From NCBI GenBank assembly GCA_025359355.1, contig JANYGR010000124.1, positions 1-6,781 on the forward strand: DNA of 6,781 nt. Reading direction: 5' to 3'. Within the stretch, counting starts at the first letter, position 1, and each line of letters begins with the position of its first letter. Both the position numbers and the translations under genes were made by a program. Source of the stretch: Bacteroidota bacterium. Lineage in GTDB: Bacteria > Bacteroidota > Bacteroidia > B-17B0 > Aurantibacillaceae. The notes below the pieces were generated by a model that saw only the letters and a program-made list of their open reading frames with translations, ran no database searches and was not told the origin of the DNA. This document shows positions 1-4,482 of this stretch, piece after piece.

Positions 1-183
1 AATAAGACACAGTGCTGCCGACCACAACCATTTTTTATGCTTTAGTAAATGTTTGTTTTTAAAAATGAGTATGGCAATTAATAGCACCGAAAAAATTAAA
101 AAATTAATTCCAGCATTTTGTTGGAAAAATAACATGCTATACGCACCTGTGGCTATTAGCAAAAGATAATCGTTTTTTTTCAT
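1..183 (-). CDS. N-terminal fragment of a membrane protein, possibly DUF4153/DUF4173 family (cut by window edge)
   Basis: An ATG at 183-181 opens a frame that stays open for 61 codons to the window edge, so only the N-terminus is visible. It starts MKKNDYLLLIATGAYSML and continues with FFQQNAGINFLIFSVLLIAILIF, a hydrophobic stretch at about residues 19-41. A basic segment (KNKHLLKHKK, about 42-51) follows, then the start of a second helix (WLWSAALCLI). The 'QNAGINFLIFSVLL' style of opening resembles my recollection of the large multi-pass DUF4153/DUF4173 proteins of Bacteroidota, which are often near small winged-helix regulators such as the one at 1884-2180. That family call is tentative because only about a tenth of such a protein would be present. 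The gene follows the repeat at 239-322 and may be transcribed separately from the upstream genes. I saw no clear promoter in 184-238. Confidence 0.6.
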   Translation of the reverse strand, partial: MKKNDYLLLIATGAYSMLFFQQNAGINFLIFSVLLIAILIFKNKHLLKHKKWLWSAALCLI

Positions 184-238
184 GGTTTATATTTTTAAAT
201 TATAGGTTTATTGTTGTAATCTCTTTATTATTTATTTT

Positions 239-322
239 GGGCGTGTCCCTTTCGGGTCGGGCTTTCCGCTACAATCTTTTTTTCGTACCTCAAAAAAGAA
301 TTTCCGCTACAATCCCTCACGC
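239..322. repeat. REP-like structured intergenic repeat with two copies of a 14-nt motif
   Basis: This 84-bp block is visibly richer in GC than its surroundings. It carries a perfect 14-nt direct repeat, TTTCCGCTACAATC, at 263-276 and 301-314. Between the copies is an inverted repeat of T-run and A-run arms (about 277-299) around the loop CGTACCTC. The left end, from 239, reads GGGCGTGTCCC TTTC GGGTCGGGC and contains a short CCC/GGG hairpin. From memory, very similar blocks (GCGTGAGGGATTGTAGCGGAAA...GGGCGTGTCCC) are scattered between genes in many flavobacterial genomes, which suggests a dispersed REP-type element. Only one block is present here, so dispersal cannot be shown from this window. 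The stop codon of the gene at 307-549 lies inside it. Confidence 0.65.
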
Positions 323-549
323 AAATCATTTCGATATTCTTCTACATCAATTTTAATGATAGGGTTATGTTTAGTGAATACATTTTCCGTATTCAAGTAA
401 ATTCTATTTTCTAGAATCAACCTTACGCAACCAGCTATTAATTTGGATAGTAAATAAAAAAACAGGGTTAAAAAAAATATAATCCCCACTATTACTATTA
501 ACAAGATTAATAATATTGCTATCATTATTTCAGTAGTACAATCAGTCAT
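307..549 (-). CDS. Small single-pass membrane protein, unknown function
   Basis: This is an 80-residue frame with an ATG start only 3 nt after the stop codon of the upstream gene at 553-1266 (TAA ACA ATG), so the two are probably translationally coupled. A strongly hydrophobic helix spans about residues 8-34 (IMIAILLILLIVIVGIIFFL and onward). A mostly polar and charged C-terminal tail of about 40 residues follows (ILENRIYLNTENVFTKHNP...IDVEEYRNDLREGL). No family is recognised. The last residues, LREGL, and the TAG stop are encoded inside the REP-like repeat at 239-322. Insertion of the repeat may therefore have replaced the original C-terminus, and the ancestral protein could have been longer. 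The position at the end of a run of membrane-protein genes suggests co-expression with them. Spacing supports it as a real gene, but it could be a decaying one. Confidence 0.6.
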   Translation of the reverse strand: MTDCTTEIMIAILLILLIVIVGIIFFLTLFFYLLSKLIAGCVRLILENRIYLNTENVFTKHNPIIKIDVEEYRNDLREGL

Positions 550-552
550 TGT

Positions 553-1266
553 TTATTTATTCAAGGTTTTATATTTCATCATAAACGATATAACTCCTAT
601 TCCGCAAAGTCCATCTCCAAGCCAAAATAGCCACCAACAAAATTGTTTAGGTGTGTATGTTTTCAATTCTTCAAATAATTGTTTTTCTGAAAACACACTC
701 CATATAGAATCAGAAGTGTAAGATGCTTGCTCTATATAATCTGAAATAAATGAAATGATAATAATAACAACACCAGCAATTAATAACAACCACTGAGATG
801 CATTAATTGTAATTTTTTGATATTTTTCTTCATAATAAATAATGAACCATCCAAATAACATCATTTGCAAAGCCACAATACAAGGTGCTAATACTGGGTC
901 AACCCAGGGCACTGGAATTAAAAATAATATATCCCACGTAAATAAGGTTTGTGGCCAACCTAATAACACATATAAAAACAGGTAATAAAAAATATCCCAT
1001 ATAGCAAAAGCAATGATAAAATATGCAAAACGTGTGAACTTAGTTTTACCACATAATATGCCTATACCAATCAACATGATAATGGTCGAAAATTCTCGCC
1101 AAAACTCAGTAACAGCAATTGTATTTGGAATAAGCATCAAAGGAAATTTAAAGCCATCTGGATAATACAATGTGCGTAAATATACTACTACAGCGGTTTC
1201 CATAAACCCCATGGCAATGGAAAAAAATGAAAGCCATATTAATTTTTTAATAATTTCTATTTTCAT
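553..1266 (-). CDS. Conserved uncharacterised multi-pass membrane protein ('VVYLR / WDIFYY' family)
   Basis: This is a 237-residue inner-membrane protein with about six predicted helices, at roughly residues 9-29, 57-72, 79-102, 121-144, 159-176 and 208-230. The first half carries blocks I recognise from a widespread but uncharacterised family. These are METAVVVYLRTLYYPDGFKF (about 22-41), an E-F-W-R-E segment (about 54-58), AIWDIFYYLFLYVLLGWP (about 88-105) and WDILFLIPVPWVDPVLAP (about 111-128). The buried or near-membrane charged residues (E23, R31, E54, D91, D112, D123) are unusual for a simple structural protein and could form a binding site or catalytic site; that is inference. The ATG at 1266-1264 is followed by MKIEIIKK, a typical positive-inside start. 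The gene lies 80 nt after the four-helix protein at 1347-1814, which belongs to another conserved family, and directly before the small gene at 307-549. No reaction or substrate can be assigned. Confidence 0.85.
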   Translation of the reverse strand: MKIEIIKKLIWLSFFSIAMGFMETAVVVYLRTLYYPDGFKFPLMLIPNTIAVTEFWREFSTIIMLIGIGILCGKTKFTRFAYFIIAFAIWDIFYYLFLYVLLGWPQTLFTWDILFLIPVPWVDPVLAPCIVALQMMLFGWFIIYYEEKYQKITINASQWLLLIAGVVIIIISFISDYIEQASYTSDSIWSVFSEKQLFEELKTYTPKQFCWWLFWLGDGLCGIGVISFMMKYKTLNK

Positions 1267-1346
1267 TATAACTAATTTCTATTAAAATGTATCCGTTTTT
1301 TAAATCCCTCTATTCCTTTTTATCCCTTCAAATCCTTCAGTCTTTT

Positions 1347-1814
1347 CTATCCTTTCACCTCTTCAATCTTTTTTATTTTTGTTCTCACATATACTAATGG
1401 AATTAATCCAAGTGCACCAAACGAACAATCAATCAATTGATGATAAAAAGGAATGCCTCTGATTGGGCCACAAATAAAGGCTAAAGGAAACACGGCTATA
1501 CACGCTATAATTCCAACAGTTATATTGTATTTGTTTTTAAGGGGATCAATATAAACTCCAACAAAAAAGATCGCAATGATAATATGCGCGAAGGCTAACC
1601 AATCTGTACCATATAGAACTATGGACGGTGTTTGATGAATGGAATTCGATACGTTTATAATCCATTGATGAAAAAAAGTTGGGAATGAATTAATATGAGC
1701 CATCATCCAATCGGCCTCTGTTGTTAATGGAAACGCAGTTACACCGCTTAAAACTAACAGTATGATAAATACCGCTACTACTCGCCTGATTTTTGTTAAG
1801 TATGTTGTTTTCAT
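1347..1814 (-). CDS. Conserved uncharacterised four-helix membrane protein ('LSGVTAFPL / GTDWLAFAH' family)
   Basis: With the ATG at 1814-1812 this is a 155-residue protein. The same frame stays open upstream to a TTG at 1874. I reject that start because it would translate through the dyad at 1848-1864, and the ATG gives the expected basic N-terminus MKTTYLTKIRR just before helix 1. Helices lie at about residues 11-30, 72-88, 99-116 and 126-143. Conserved-looking blocks are VLSGVTAFPL (21-30), LYGTDWLAFAH (67-77), CGPIRGIPF (115-123) and LIDCSFGALGLIPL (127-140). I recognise these from a broadly distributed family with no known function. The preserved DW, GPIRGIPF and DCSFG residues suggest a defined active or binding site rather than a generic anchor. 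The gene follows the winged-helix regulator and has the shared dyad in its leader, so it is a plausible target of that regulator. Confidence 0.85.
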   Translation of the reverse strand: MKTTYLTKIRRVVAVFIILLVLSGVTAFPLTTEADWMMAHINSFPTFFHQWIINVSNSIHQTPSIVLYGTDWLAFAHIIIAIFFVGVYIDPLKNKYNITVGIIACIAVFPLAFICGPIRGIPFYHQLIDCSFGALGLIPLVYVRTKIKKIEEVKG

Positions 1815-1847
1815 CTTCTTAGTTTTAATAATTATTAACTTAAAAGT

Positions 1848-1864
1848 ACTTTGAATTTCAAAGT
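1848..1864. promoter_or_regulatory. Candidate operator dyad ACTTTG-N5-CAAAGT upstream of the 1347-1814 gene
   Basis: The 17 bp read ACTTTGAATTTCAAAGT. The symmetry is perfect over 8 bp on each side of one central base. The site starts 34 nt before the ATG at 1814 and lies between it and the end of the regulator gene at 1884. The same ACTTTG-N5-CAAAGT layout occurs at 2891-2907, and the match extends outward on both sides: AAAAG[T/C] on the left and an extra T on the right. On the minus strand it contains AAACTTTG, a partial match to the Bacteroidota -7 element TAnnTTTG. I see no -33 TTTG at the right distance. It is therefore better supported as a binding site than as a promoter. Confidence 0.55.
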
Positions 1865-1883
1865 TTTGGTTCAAAAAAAAGGA

Positions 1884-2180
1884 TTATCGCCCTTTCAATA
1901 ATTTTTCAAGTGCATCTAAATGTTCGTTAAACGCTTTCATACCAACCTTTGTTGCAGAATAAGTCGTTAATGGTTTTTTACCTACAAATTCTTTTTTAAC
2001 ATGTATATAACCTTCTTTTTCTAAAGCTGTAACATGACTTGCTAAATTCCCATCTGTTATATCCAACATCTCTTTCATAGTACTAAAATCGACACTATCA
2101 TTCACCATCAATACGCTCATCAAACCTAAACGGATACGATTTTCGAAAGCTTTATTTAAATTATGTATATAGTTCTTCAA
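1884..2180 (-). CDS. Small winged-helix transcriptional regulator, TTG start
   Basis: This 98-residue DNA-binding protein fits the winged-helix family found in Bacteroidota (Pfam-type HTH_34, MarR/ArsR-like fold). An N-terminal dimer-type helix contains LNKAFENRIRLGLMSVLM (about 8-25). VDFSTMKEMLDI (30-41) is the first HTH helix, and TDGNLASHVTALEKEGYI (42-59) holds the recognition helix. HVKKEFVGKKPLTTYSAT (60-77) is the basic wing, followed by a C-terminal helix FNEHLDALEKLL. No cysteine or histidine cluster is present for a metal, so the signal is unknown. Translation appears to begin at TTG (2180-2178), because no in-frame ATG precedes it before a stop at 2198-2196. The first ATG, at residue 21, would remove helix 1. 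The start is 8 nt after the stop of the membrane gene at 2189-2872, so the two form an operon. It probably binds the two dyads at 1848-1864 and 2891-2907. Confidence 0.9.
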   Translation of the reverse strand: MKNYIHNLNKAFENRIRLGLMSVLMVNDSVDFSTMKEMLDITDGNLASHVTALEKEGYIHVKKEFVGKKPLTTYSATKVGMKAFNEHLDALEKLLKGR

Positions 2181-2188
2181 GTGTATTT

Positions 2189-2872
2189 TTAAAAATTAAT
2201 CGTCCCTTCGTTCTCTTTAATAATAGGTTTACTAGACGTACCTTTTTCATACTTAAACCACATCGTAGCGCCATATACTATATGAAGTAATCCAAATCCT
2301 ATAGCCCAATACAATAGTCCATTTCCTAGATTAAAGGCATTAATCAAACCTAATATAATTTCGCAAATACCAAAATAGCGAATATCATCATACGTATATT
2401 TACTCGCATTAATTAAGGCCAATCCATAAAATAATAACATAGCTGGAGCAATATATACAATAGAACCATGATACAACAATGCTAAACAAAACACACCGCC
2501 AGAAACTAAGGGAATACATAAATTAATTAAAACTCTAATAGCCGTATGATCGAATAATTTTTGTCCCATCCGTTTAGCTTTACGATTAGAAAAATAATAA
2601 GCGGTTATGATTGATAAAAATAAAATGGATGCAGCAATCAAAATAAAATTGAAATAAATTTCTGTCGTGTTTAATCTTTCACTGGAATTAATATCAAATA
2701 ATTTTCCAACGATATAATTTAAATAAATAAAAGCTACATAAGCCCCAACAAGCGCATAAATACCAGCAAACACACCCGATAAACCACTAAGTGATAAAAA
2801 GCGAGTTGATTTTTTCATCATATTACGAATATCTTGTATCGCTTCGAGGTGGTTTGTGTTTTCTGTTGTCAT
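2189..2872 (-). CDS. Multi-pass membrane protein paired with the winged-helix regulator ('SGLSGVFAGIYAL' family)
   Basis: This is a 227-residue protein. A cytosolic-looking amphipathic N-terminus (LEAIQDIRNMMKKSTRF, about 9-25) leads into LSLSGLSGVFAGIYALVGAY (26-45), a Gly/Ser-rich first helix. Further helices lie at about residues 72-94, 113-134, 138-155, 165-182 and 186-206, giving about six in all. A basic loop, NRKAKRMGQK (96-105), follows helix 2. In my recollection this family recurs in Bacteroidota directly upstream of a small winged-helix regulator, as here. No enzymatic function is known to me. It is the first gene of its operon, with a promoter and dyad at 2891-2932 about 20 nt before its ATG. 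It could sense a membrane condition and influence the regulator, but that is speculation from gene order only. Confidence 0.85.
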   Translation of the reverse strand: MTTENTNHLEAIQDIRNMMKKSTRFLSLSGLSGVFAGIYALVGAYVAFIYLNYIVGKLFDINSSERLNTTEIYFNFILIAASILFLSIITAYYFSNRKAKRMGQKLFDHTAIRVLINLCIPLVSGGVFCLALLYHGSIVYIAPAMLLFYGLALINASKYTYDDIRYFGICEIILGLINAFNLGNGLLYWAIGFGLLHIVYGATMWFKYEKGTSSKPIIKENEGTINF

Positions 2873-2890
2873 ATTTTAAATATTAAAAGC

Positions 2891-2907
2891 ACTTTGCGAT
2901 ACAAAGT
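2891..2907. promoter_or_regulatory. Candidate operator dyad ACTTTG-N5-CAAAGT overlapping the promoter of the membrane protein/regulator operon
   Basis: The 17 bp read ACTTTGCGATACAAAGT, with perfect 6-bp arms and a 5-bp spacer. This is the same design as the site at 1848-1864, with a different spacer sequence. One arm (2902-2907) is part of the -7 element of the promoter at 2902-2932. The other arm reaches toward the expected transcription start. A protein bound here would block RNA polymerase, which fits autorepression by the winged-helix regulator two genes into the same operon. The binding itself is inferred. Confidence 0.55.
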
Positions 2908-2932
2908 TATTATTTTATTTTTAATCTACAAT
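2902..2932 (-). promoter_or_regulatory. Bacteroidota-type promoter for the 2189-2872 / 1884-2180 operon
   Basis: On the minus strand, ATTG (2932-2929) is followed by exactly 19 nt and then TAACTTTG (2909-2902), a full match to the -7 consensus TAnnTTTG. The -33 box matches TTG of TTTG. Transcription would begin a few bases downstream, leaving a leader of roughly 20-25 nt before the ATG at 2872. The strong intrinsic terminator of the preceding gene lies just upstream (2953-2992), so an independent promoter is needed here. Confidence 0.65.
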
Positions 2933-2952
2933 AGGCTTTAACATTTTTTTAT

Positions 2953-2992
2953 AAAAAAAGCAGTTATTCAACGTTTGTCAAATAACTGCTTT
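2953..2992 (-). terminator. Intrinsic terminator after the DUF3276 gene
   Basis: Perfect 12-bp arms, AAAGCAGTTATT (2957-2968) and AATAACTGCTTT (2981-2992), enclose a 12-nt loop. In the minus-strand transcript the stem is followed by a run of seven U (2959-2953). It sits 22 nt beyond the stop codon of the DUF3276 gene and separates that gene from the membrane-protein operon. Confidence 0.85.
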
Positions 2993-3014
2993 AATGAATT
3001 TTTATTTAAACAAT

Positions 3015-3344
3015 CTATTTCCCTAGATCTTCGAAGTTGACGTCTCCTTTGTTTTCGTGGTATGACTCACGTTCTACAATTGGAGGAGCATTTTCTTTAA
3101 TGATTTCAATAGATTCATTTAGACCTTCCATAAATTTTTCAAAGTCCTCTTTGTACAAAAATATTTTGTGTTTTTCGTATGTAAATTTTCCATCGTCACC
3201 AAAACGCTTCTTACTTTCAGTAATAGTTAAATAGTAATCATTACCACGTGTTGATTTGACATCGAAAAAATACGTACGTTTGCCTGCTTTTACAGCCTTA
3301 GAAAACAAATCTTCTCTTTCTGTTCTTTCTCTCTCTTCACTCAT
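3015..3344 (-). CDS. DUF3276 / PUR-family nucleic-acid-binding protein
   Basis: This 109-residue protein matches the small PUR-alpha-like (DUF3276) family of Bacteroidota and spirochaetes. The core runs from RTYFFDVKSTRGNDYYLTIT (about 23-42) through ESKKRF (43-48) and FTYEKHKIFLYKEDFEKFME (54-73) to a final helix (GLNESIEIIKEN, 74-85). This is the beta-beta-beta-beta-alpha pattern of a PUR repeat. The N-terminus is highly charged (MSEERERTEREDLF) and the C-terminal tail is acidic and probably disordered. A Borrelia member of the PUR family is known to bind DNA and RNA; the role in Bacteroidota is not established as far as I know, and a post-transcriptional or nucleoid function is plausible. 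It lies 91 nt after the single-stranded DNA-binding protein gene and is followed by a strong terminator, so the two nucleic-acid-binding proteins may share a transcript. Confidence 0.9.
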   Translation of the reverse strand: MSEERERTEREDLFSKAVKAGKRTYFFDVKSTRGNDYYLTITESKKRFGDDGKFTYEKHKIFLYKEDFEKFMEGLNESIEIIKENAPPIVERESYHENKGDVNFEDLGK

Positions 3345-3435
3345 TTTAATACATTTTTAAAGTTCGTAGCAAATATTTATATTTTTTATCACAACTCACT
3401 ATACTGTTGAAAATTAGTTGAAAACTAAGGTTTCA

Positions 3436-3822
3436 TTAACTATTATCCGAATCAACATTTTCTGAGTTAGACGATTGACTATTAGTGCTTTCTTTTTTCT
3501 GTAATACTAAAAATGATTCGCCTACAATCTCCGTTATATTTCGTTTGATATTATCTTTATCAACCCATTGGCGGGTTTGCAATTTGCCTTCTATATATAC
3601 TTGCGTCCCTTTTTTAAGCATTTTTTCAGCACTCTCCGCCATACTTCTCCATAGTACGATATGATGCCATTCTGTTTGTTCAACTTTATTACCTTGCTTA
3701 TCCTTGTGCCATTCGCTCGTTGCTAAACTGAAATTTGCTTTGGCTATATTCCCTTCCAAATATTTAATTTCTGGGTCTTTACCCAAATTCCCTATTAATA
3801 TTACCTTATTGACTCCTGCCAT
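3436..3822 (-). CDS. ssb: Single-stranded DNA-binding protein, short form lacking the C-terminal acidic tip
   Basis: This 128-residue protein has an OB-fold at about residues 3-108. It starts MAGVNKVILIGNLGKDPEIK and includes EQTEWHHIVLW (48-58), KKGTQVYIEGKLQTRQW (70-86) and a closing strand near FLVLQKK. All four aromatic positions that stack on DNA in the E. coli protein appear kept: W38, W52, W58 (Phe in E. coli) and W86. The tail after residue 110 is only 18 residues and rich in Ser/Asn. It ends ENVDSDNS, with no DDIPF or DDLPF-type tip, which normally recruits repair and replication partners. I looked beyond the stop for a frameshifted tip and found none. It may therefore be a second, specialised copy, with the main one elsewhere in the genome. 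It has its own leader containing an inverted repeat (3858-3883) and lies after a terminator, so it is transcribed separately from the genes upstream. Confidence 0.93.
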   Translation of the reverse strand: MAGVNKVILIGNLGKDPEIKYLEGNIAKANFSLATSEWHKDKQGNKVEQTEWHHIVLWRSMAESAEKMLKKGTQVYIEGKLQTRQWVDKDNIKRNITEIVGESFLVLQKKESTNSQSSNSENVDSDNS

Positions 3823-3857
3823 ATTATTTTTTTTATGATAACAATTCTACTTAATCA

Positions 3858-3883
3858 AAGTTTAAATAAATACTCTTAAACTT
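3858..3883. promoter_or_regulatory. Inverted repeat in the ssb leader, possible regulatory site
   Basis: Perfect 8-bp arms, AAGTTTAA (3858-3865) and TTAAACTT (3876-3883), are separated by 10 bp. The nearest arm is 36 nt before the ssb start codon. On the minus strand an AAACTTTG sequence (3863-3856) overlaps one arm and partly matches the Bacteroidota -7 element, but no -33 box fits. It could be an operator overlapping a weak promoter. In such AT-rich DNA, chance symmetry is also possible. Confidence 0.3.
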
Positions 3884-3894
3884 ATTTATAAGCT

Positions 3895-3941
3895 AAAAAG
3901 CCACAAATTTCAGATTTGATATCTGTAAATTCATGGCTTTT
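3895..3941 (-). terminator. Hairpin terminator ending the sucC operon
   Basis: Outer arms AAAAGCCA (3896-3903) and TGGCTTTT (3934-3941) are perfectly complementary. An inner CAGAT/ATCTG pair (3911-3915 and 3921-3925) with further A-T pairing extends the stem imperfectly. In the minus-strand transcript the hairpin ends in a run of five U. It begins about 20 nt after the stop codon of the secreted protein gene at 3961-4446. The T-run at the other end could also let it act on the opposite strand, but no plus-strand gene is present. Confidence 0.7.
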
Positions 3942-3960
3942 AAATGTGATGGATAATTTA

Positions 3961-4446
3961 CTAATATTGAGAAAATCCTTGTTTTGCAGTTACTTTATTT
4001 TCAATTAATAACCCTACACAAGCAGCATCAACAGGTTTGTGTTTATCAGCTTCTGTAGCGCCTTTTGGAACGGTAACCTCAATAATTAATTGACGAGTTG
4101 CTGTACTTTGAAATTCAAATATAGGACTGTTTTCTGCTGATGCATTATCAAATAATAACTCATTAGTACGAGCGTCAAAAATCTTGTAATTAACTTTATC
4201 ACCAAGAGTTGTTTCGCAACATACATTAATTCTATAATCCATTCCTTTATAAATGACACAACGGATTTTAGACGTCATTCCTTGATTAAATAATCCACTT
4301 TTTGATTGTGCATTATAATTCCAGATGACTCCTTTTTCTCCACCATCTACCGAACAATTTTTACGGTGAAATTGGCTACAAACACCTGTTTGCGCAAGTG
4401 CAATAGTTGTGTTTAAAATAAAAATGATTGCTACTATTTTTTTCAT
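3961..4446 (-). CDS. Small secreted cysteine-containing protein, conserved in Bacteroidota, unknown function
   Basis: This 161-residue protein has a clear signal peptide, MKKIVAIIFILNTTIALA, with likely cleavage after Ala18 (ALA/QT), so it is periplasmic or exported. The mature part carries six cysteines (C23, C31, C63, C76, C77, C143), enough for disulfides. Recognisable blocks are GVCSQFHRKNC (21-31), KSGLFNQGMTSKIRCVIYKG (49-68), DYRINVCCE (70-78), VNYKIFDARTNELLFDN (85-101) and RQLIIEVTVP (118-127). The pattern suggests a beta-rich fold. I recall similar proteins in Bacteroidota beside the kind of lipoprotein encoded upstream, but no function is known to me. The gap to that lipoprotein gene is 36 nt without a visible promoter, so the pair is probably co-transcribed and may act together at the cell envelope. 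A terminator follows. Confidence 0.8.
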   Translation of the reverse strand: MKKIVAIIFILNTTIALAQTGVCSQFHRKNCSVDGGEKGVIWNYNAQSKSGLFNQGMTSKIRCVIYKGMDYRINVCCETTLGDKVNYKIFDARTNELLFDNASAENSPIFEFQSTATRQLIIEVTVPKGATEADKHKPVDAACVGLLIENKVTAKQGFSQY

Positions 4447-4482
4447 GTTAATGTATTTTGTTTTATATAAAATCAGAAAAGT

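Noticed and set aside
184..238. Promoter for the partial membrane-protein gene at 1-183
   Set aside because: The stretch is AT-rich but has no TTTG box at the right distance from a TAnnTTTG box.
1815..1874. Upstream extension of the 1347-1814 gene to a TTG at 1874
   Set aside because: The extra 20 residues would be translated from the 17-bp dyad and AT-rich leader. The ATG at 1814 gives a normal basic N-terminus before the first helix.
1873..1883. Run of eight T on the minus strand after the regulator gene as a terminator
   Set aside because: No stem precedes the T-run, so it does not meet the pattern of an intrinsic terminator.
3037..3234. 65-residue plus-strand frame
   Set aside because: It lies wholly inside the DUF3276 gene on the opposite strand and has no start signal or family resemblance.
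3410..3428. Small hairpin TTAGTT-GAA-AACTAA after ssb, followed by four U on the minus strand
   Set aside because: The stem is only 6 bp and mostly A-T with a short U-run, too weak to call as a terminator. Read-through from ssb into the DUF3276 gene remains likely.
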